From Algoriphagus terrigena DSM 22685 (GTDB lineage: Bacteria; Bacteroidota; Bacteroidia; Cytophagales; Cyclobacteriaceae), in assembly GCF_000429445.1 (NCBI RefSeq), contig NZ_AUBW01000020.1, forward strand, positions 1 to 64,000: DNA of 64,000 nucleotides, read 5' to 3'. The notes under the pieces are model-generated. The model saw nothing but the letters and a program-made list of their open reading frames with translations, had not been told where the DNA came from and searched no databases. This document shows, in pieces, positions 61,381 through 64,000 of the stretch. Within the stretch, counting starts at the first letter, position 1. Every line of letters starts with the position of its first letter. The translations under genes and the position numbers were made by a program.

Positions 61381-62013
61381 ATGGCATTAGTCGGAAAAAA
61401 GGCTCCAGCATTTTCAGTAGGAGCGGTAATCAACGGAGAAGAAATCGTCGAAAACTTCAGCTTGGCACAGTACATCGGCCAAAAGAATGTGATCCTGTTC
61501 TTTTATCCGAAAGACTTCACTTTTGTTTGCCCTACCGAACTCCATGCTTTCCAAAGCAAACTCGCTGAGTTCGAAAAAAGAGACACTGTCGTGATCGGCT
61601 GCTCTACAGATACTGAAGAGACTCACCTGGCTTGGTTGATGACTGCCAAGGATCAAGGCGGAATCGAAGGCGTAACCTATACCATCTTGGCCGATGTGGC
61701 TAAGACCATCTCCTTGAACTACGGTGTATTGGGCGGCGAGTATTCTTTTGACGCAGTGACGCGTACTTGGTCTTTCTCTGGAGCGCCTATCGCTTACAGA
61801 GGTACCTTCCTGATTGACAAAGAAGGAATCGTCCGTCACGAGTCTGTCAATGATTTCCCACTGGGAAGAAACATCGACGAATACCTGAGAATCGTAGACG
61901 CGCAGCTTCACGTGGAGAAGTTTGGCGAGGTATGTCCTGCCAACTGGGAAGAAGGAAAAGCTGCGATGCAAGCTACCAACGAAGGAGTCGCCAACTACCT
62001 ATCCAATAATTAA
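61381..62013 (+). CDS. Typical 2-Cys peroxiredoxin
   Basis: A 210-residue thiol peroxidase reducing hydrogen peroxide and organic hydroperoxides. The peroxidatic cysteine C50 sits in FTFVCPTELHAF. The resolving cysteine is C185 in GEVCPANWEEG. The GxSxD region reads GCSTDTEETHLAW, and the conserved Arg lies in the FRGTF-like AYRGTFLIDKEG. It belongs to the Prx1/AhpC group. It is cytoplasmic, and recycled by a thioredoxin encoded 2 nt downstream (62016). The strong promoter with dyads suggests control by oxidative stress. Confidence 0.95.
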   Translation: MALVGKKAPAFSVGAVINGEEIVENFSLAQYIGQKNVILFFYPKDFTFVCPTELHAFQSKLAEFEKRDTVVIGCSTDTEETHLAWLMTAKDQGGIEGVTYTILADVAKTISLNYGVLGGEYSFDAVTRTWSFSGAPIAYRGTFLIDKEGIVRHESVNDFPLGRNIDEYLRIVDAQLHVEKFGEVCPANWEEGKAAMQATNEGVANYLSNN

Positions 62014-62015
62014 TC

Positions 62016-62327
62016 ATGATCGAACTGACCGAAGATACCCTGCAGGAGCTGGTAGCTCAGCATGACAATGTAGTCGTGCAGTACTCTGCCGGCTGGTGTG
62101 GCAACTGCCGAATCATGAAGCCCAAGTTCAAAAGACTGGCTGGCGAAAATGCCAATGCGGTCTTTGTGCTGGTGGATGCTGAGAAATTTCCCAATTCCAG
62201 AAAATTGGCTCAGGTAAACAACCTGCCGACTTTCGCTGCCTTCAAAGGTGGGTCTTTGCTCAATCAGATACAGACCAACAAAGAAGATCAACTCAAAGCG
62301 CTGATTCATGAAGTTGCCGGTAATTAA
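62016..62327 (+). CDS. Thioredoxin-family protein
   Basis: A 103-residue thioredoxin-fold protein with active site WCGNC (C28 and C31), where the usual Gly-Pro pair is Gly-Asn, and a cis-Pro in NLPTFAAF. The second-position change may tune redox potential. It starts 2 nt after the peroxiredoxin stop, so it is the likely reductant. It overlaps the next small gene by 20 bp. Confidence 0.92.
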   Translation: MIELTEDTLQELVAQHDNVVVQYSAGWCGNCRIMKPKFKRLAGENANAVFVLVDAEKFPNSRKLAQVNNLPTFAAFKGGSLLNQIQTNKEDQLKALIHEVAGN

Positions 62328-62587
62328 GACCATTCAGAAGACCTGCACTCCAGAGCAGATCGAGACGGCTTTGGCAGTGTTGGAAAACATCTCAGAGGCC
62401 CCTTCGCTGAAGGAGCCGGAGATCGATGTGATCGGAGAACTGATCTCCAATCTCTGCGGAGCGCTGGAAGTGCATGAGATGATCGCCGGTGGAATGACTG
62501 AAAAAGATGCCGGAAATGCCTTTATGAAAAAAGTGCTCGGCTCGATCGACAGATAATAAAATAGTATTTAGGGTTTATTGAAGTGGA
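62119..62587 (+). terminator. Rho-independent terminator after the peroxiredoxin operon (62587-62619)
   Basis: AAAAGGAATC (62587-62596) pairs with GATTCCTTTT (62605-62614), followed by more T to 62619. The true end coordinate is 62619. It is 31 nt after the last stop and also close to the 3' end of the convergent bestrophin gene. Confidence 0.85.
62308..62556 (+). CDS. Small conserved protein (DUF6952-like)
   Basis: An 82-residue helical protein starting MKLPVIKTIQKTCTPEQIETAL and ending AFMKKVLGSIDR. It has a single conserved-looking motif LISNLCGALEVHEM. It overlaps the thioredoxin gene by 20 bp and ends the peroxiredoxin operon. Proteins of this kind are usually found next to peroxiredoxin/thioredoxin in Bacteroidota, from memory; function unknown, perhaps an accessory to peroxide defence. 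Confidence 0.75.
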   Translation: MKLPVIKTIQKTCTPEQIETALAVLENISEAPSLKEPEIDVIGELISNLCGALEVHEMIAGGMTEKDAGNAFMKKVLGSIDR

Positions 62588-62642
62588 AAAGGAATCTCGT
62601 TTGGGATTCCTTTTTTTTTGTGGGTTGGCCGGGTATCAGAGT

Positions 62643-63527
62643 TTAGCCCAAAATCTCGCCGACATGCCGCTGGATATTTTCCGACATTTTCCCCATCGGA
62701 AGATCATTTTCATCGCTTCCAAAAGGTTCTTCAATCTCCTCGGCAATAAGCTCCAAACTGGCCAATACATAGAAGACAAACGCAACAATCGGCGCTGCGA
62801 AATATCCAAGAAGATAAGCGTAGCCGATCGGAAGCGAGAGCGTGTAGAGCATGATGAATTTTTTGATAAACGAGCTGTAGCTGTAAGGGATCGGGGTGTT
62901 TTTGATCCGCTCGCAAGCACCACAAATATCCGTGAGTGCGGATATTTCCCCATTCAAGACAATCAGTTGGTCGCCGGTGATTTTTCCTCCTTTGTAGAGC
63001 AGATTGATCTTGGCAAACAGGCCTTTGGCAACCTGATTCGGAACATGCTTTTCCGCGTCGACTTTGGCTGGGAGCCCCTCGATCTCTCCGTCGTGGAGGC
63101 TGTATTCAGTCTGCTTGGACTGGAGATGGTCTTTCAGGCAAAAGGCATAAATCGGAATGGCCCGACGGAAAAATGTTCTCACTTCCTCTTCTGAAGGATC
63201 AGTCATACCGGCGATCTTGATTGCTAAGTTTCGGCTGTTGTTGACGAGTTGGCCCCAGAGTTTTCTCCCTTCCCACCAGCGGTCGTAGGCGGTGTTGGTA
63301 CGGAATACGAGCAGCATCGATATGACGAAACTGAGCAGACTGTGCATTTGGGGCAGATTCCTTATCCAACTGTCAGCCGAAACTTCTAAATAATTGATCT
63401 CTAAATAGACTATTCCAACTGAGTAAGCGATAAGCAGCAAAATCAAAGGCGCCAGCTTATTCAGAGTGTCTGATTTGGTGACTAAAAAAAGAAATTGTAA
63501 CCAGTCTTTGTTGTCGTAAACCTTCAT
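62643..63527 (-). CDS. Bestrophin-family membrane channel
   Basis: A 294-residue membrane protein with four main hydrophobic regions (about 25-48, 55-78, 210-232 and 234-258). Family residues are present: TNTAYDRWWEGRKLWGQLVNNSRNLA near residue 77-102 and IKNTPIPYSYSSFIKKF near 208-224, then the acidic C-terminal EEIEEPFGSDENDLPM, similar to the calcium-clasp region of eukaryotic bestrophins. Bacterial homologues form pentameric ion channels. The ion carried here is unknown. It converges on the peroxiredoxin operon. Confidence 0.93.
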   Translation of the reverse strand: MKVYDNKDWLQFLFLVTKSDTLNKLAPLILLLIAYSVGIVYLEINYLEVSADSWIRNLPQMHSLLSFVISMLLVFRTNTAYDRWWEGRKLWGQLVNNSRNLAIKIAGMTDPSEEEVRTFFRRAIPIYAFCLKDHLQSKQTEYSLHDGEIEGLPAKVDAEKHVPNQVAKGLFAKINLLYKGGKITGDQLIVLNGEISALTDICGACERIKNTPIPYSYSSFIKKFIMLYTLSLPIGYAYLLGYFAAPIVAFVFYVLASLELIAEEIEEPFGSDENDLPMGKMSENIQRHVGEILG

Positions 63528-63609
63528 AAGGGAAAGAGTAACTGATAAAAATAATGTTAGGAATTGGTAACCGCTTACGAGATACCGCCCTTTTTAAAAG
63601 AGGAATAAA

Positions 63610-64000
63610 TTAGATGATGTCTTCAGAGAGCGTCTTGTGGATAGCCAGTACTTGGGGGATTAGCAGTTTTGTATCCGTGTTTTTGACTACAAAATCTGCC
63701 AATTCGTTCTTCTCCTCATCAGGCATCTGCTGGTCGATGATATGGTTGATCTGCGCTTCGTCGCGGTGGGGATCACGCATGAGCGTGCGGGCGACGCGGA
63801 TCTTCAGCGGAGAGCTGACATTGATTACTTTGTCCAGCTCTTTGTTTGCACCGGTTTCGAAAAGTAAAGCAGCTTCTTTGAGCAGGTAGGGGCTATCTTG
63901 ATTTTCAGCCCATGTCTTGAAGTCCCTGCCCACGGCGGGATGAACCAGCGCATTGATTTGCTTTACTTTCTCAGGATCGGAAAAAACTTTCTCAGCCAAA
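63610..64000 (-). CDS. coaE: Dephospho-CoA kinase, partial (N-terminus off the right edge)
   Basis: The last 130 residues of CoaE, the final enzyme of coenzyme A synthesis (dephospho-CoA + ATP). Recognisable features are VFSDPEKVKQINALVHPAV with the conserved HP, KEAALLFETGANKELDKVINV, and the LID region with TLMRDPHRDEAQINHIIDQQMP, then NTDTK. The P-loop lies outside the window. The first codon seen at 63999 is a TTG within the protein, not a start. Confidence 0.92.
   Translation of the reverse strand, partial: LAEKVFSDPEKVKQINALVHPAVGRDFKTWAENQDSPYLLKEAALLFETGANKELDKVINVSSPLKIRVARTLMRDPHRDEAQINHIIDQQMPDEEKNELADFVVKNTDTKLLIPQVLAIHKTLSEDII

Overview
The window looks like a chromosome segment of a Bacteroidota bacterium, most probably order Cytophagales (Algoriphagus/Cyclobacteriaceae-like; inferred from gene content and protein style, not from a search). 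Support: type IX secretion (T9SS)-style exported proteins, the block porG-uppS-bamA-skp-skp, AccD without its zinc finger, Rho with a long disordered insert, promoters of the Bacteroidota TTG-N20-TAnnTTTG type, and start codons with little Shine-Dalgarno sequence. No tRNA, rRNA, CRISPR array, transposase or phage gene was seen.

Layout. 1-3884: two glycine-rich exported proteins, the first cut by the window edge. 4142-9260: rho, recO, thymidine kinase, a 2Fe-2S ferredoxin and a lineage-type hypothetical. 9388-15158 (minus strand): the rod-shape operon mreB-mreC-mreD-mrdA-rodA. 15541-20392: rimP-nusA-infB with a clear promoter, leader hairpin and terminator. 20404-21270: two small membrane proteins. 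21597-32277: an accessory plus-strand cluster made of two outer-membrane proteins, a PAP2/haloperoxidase-like lipoprotein, a DUF3179 protein, three AhpD-like proteins, a TonB receptor and an MFS transporter; it is preceded by an unusually structured leader. 32314-41720: cstA, accD, nqrF, an arginase-fold protein, a cytochrome-b5-like protein, an amino-sugar kinase, murQ, and a pseudouridine synthase with a long charged repeat tail. 41890-49140: M1 peptidase, a membrane AraC regulator, a thioredoxin, and a small region of duplication and gene decay. 49140-56630 (minus strand): CBS protein, nadK, porG, uppS, bamA and two skp genes, an envelope biogenesis and T9SS block. 56712-64000: chrA, an Fe(II)/2-oxoglutarate-type oxygenase, a lipoprotein, serS, a peroxiredoxin-thioredoxin operon, a bestrophin, and the end of coaE.

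The most unusual signal is a family of structured repeats of about 75-130 bp, ten units at five places. They occupy the gap between two co-directional genes: mreD/mrdA, PAP2/OMP, kinase/murQ, uppS/bamA and CBS/nadK. All have the same orientation relative to transcription and end about 10-17 nt before the next start codon. Other points of interest are the structured leader at 21275-21596, the accessory TonB/AhpD cluster, the 2.5-kb segment bracketed by a thioredoxin gene and a thioredoxin fragment, a homopolymer frameshift in a duplicated family, and an arginase-fold protein with degraded metal motifs.
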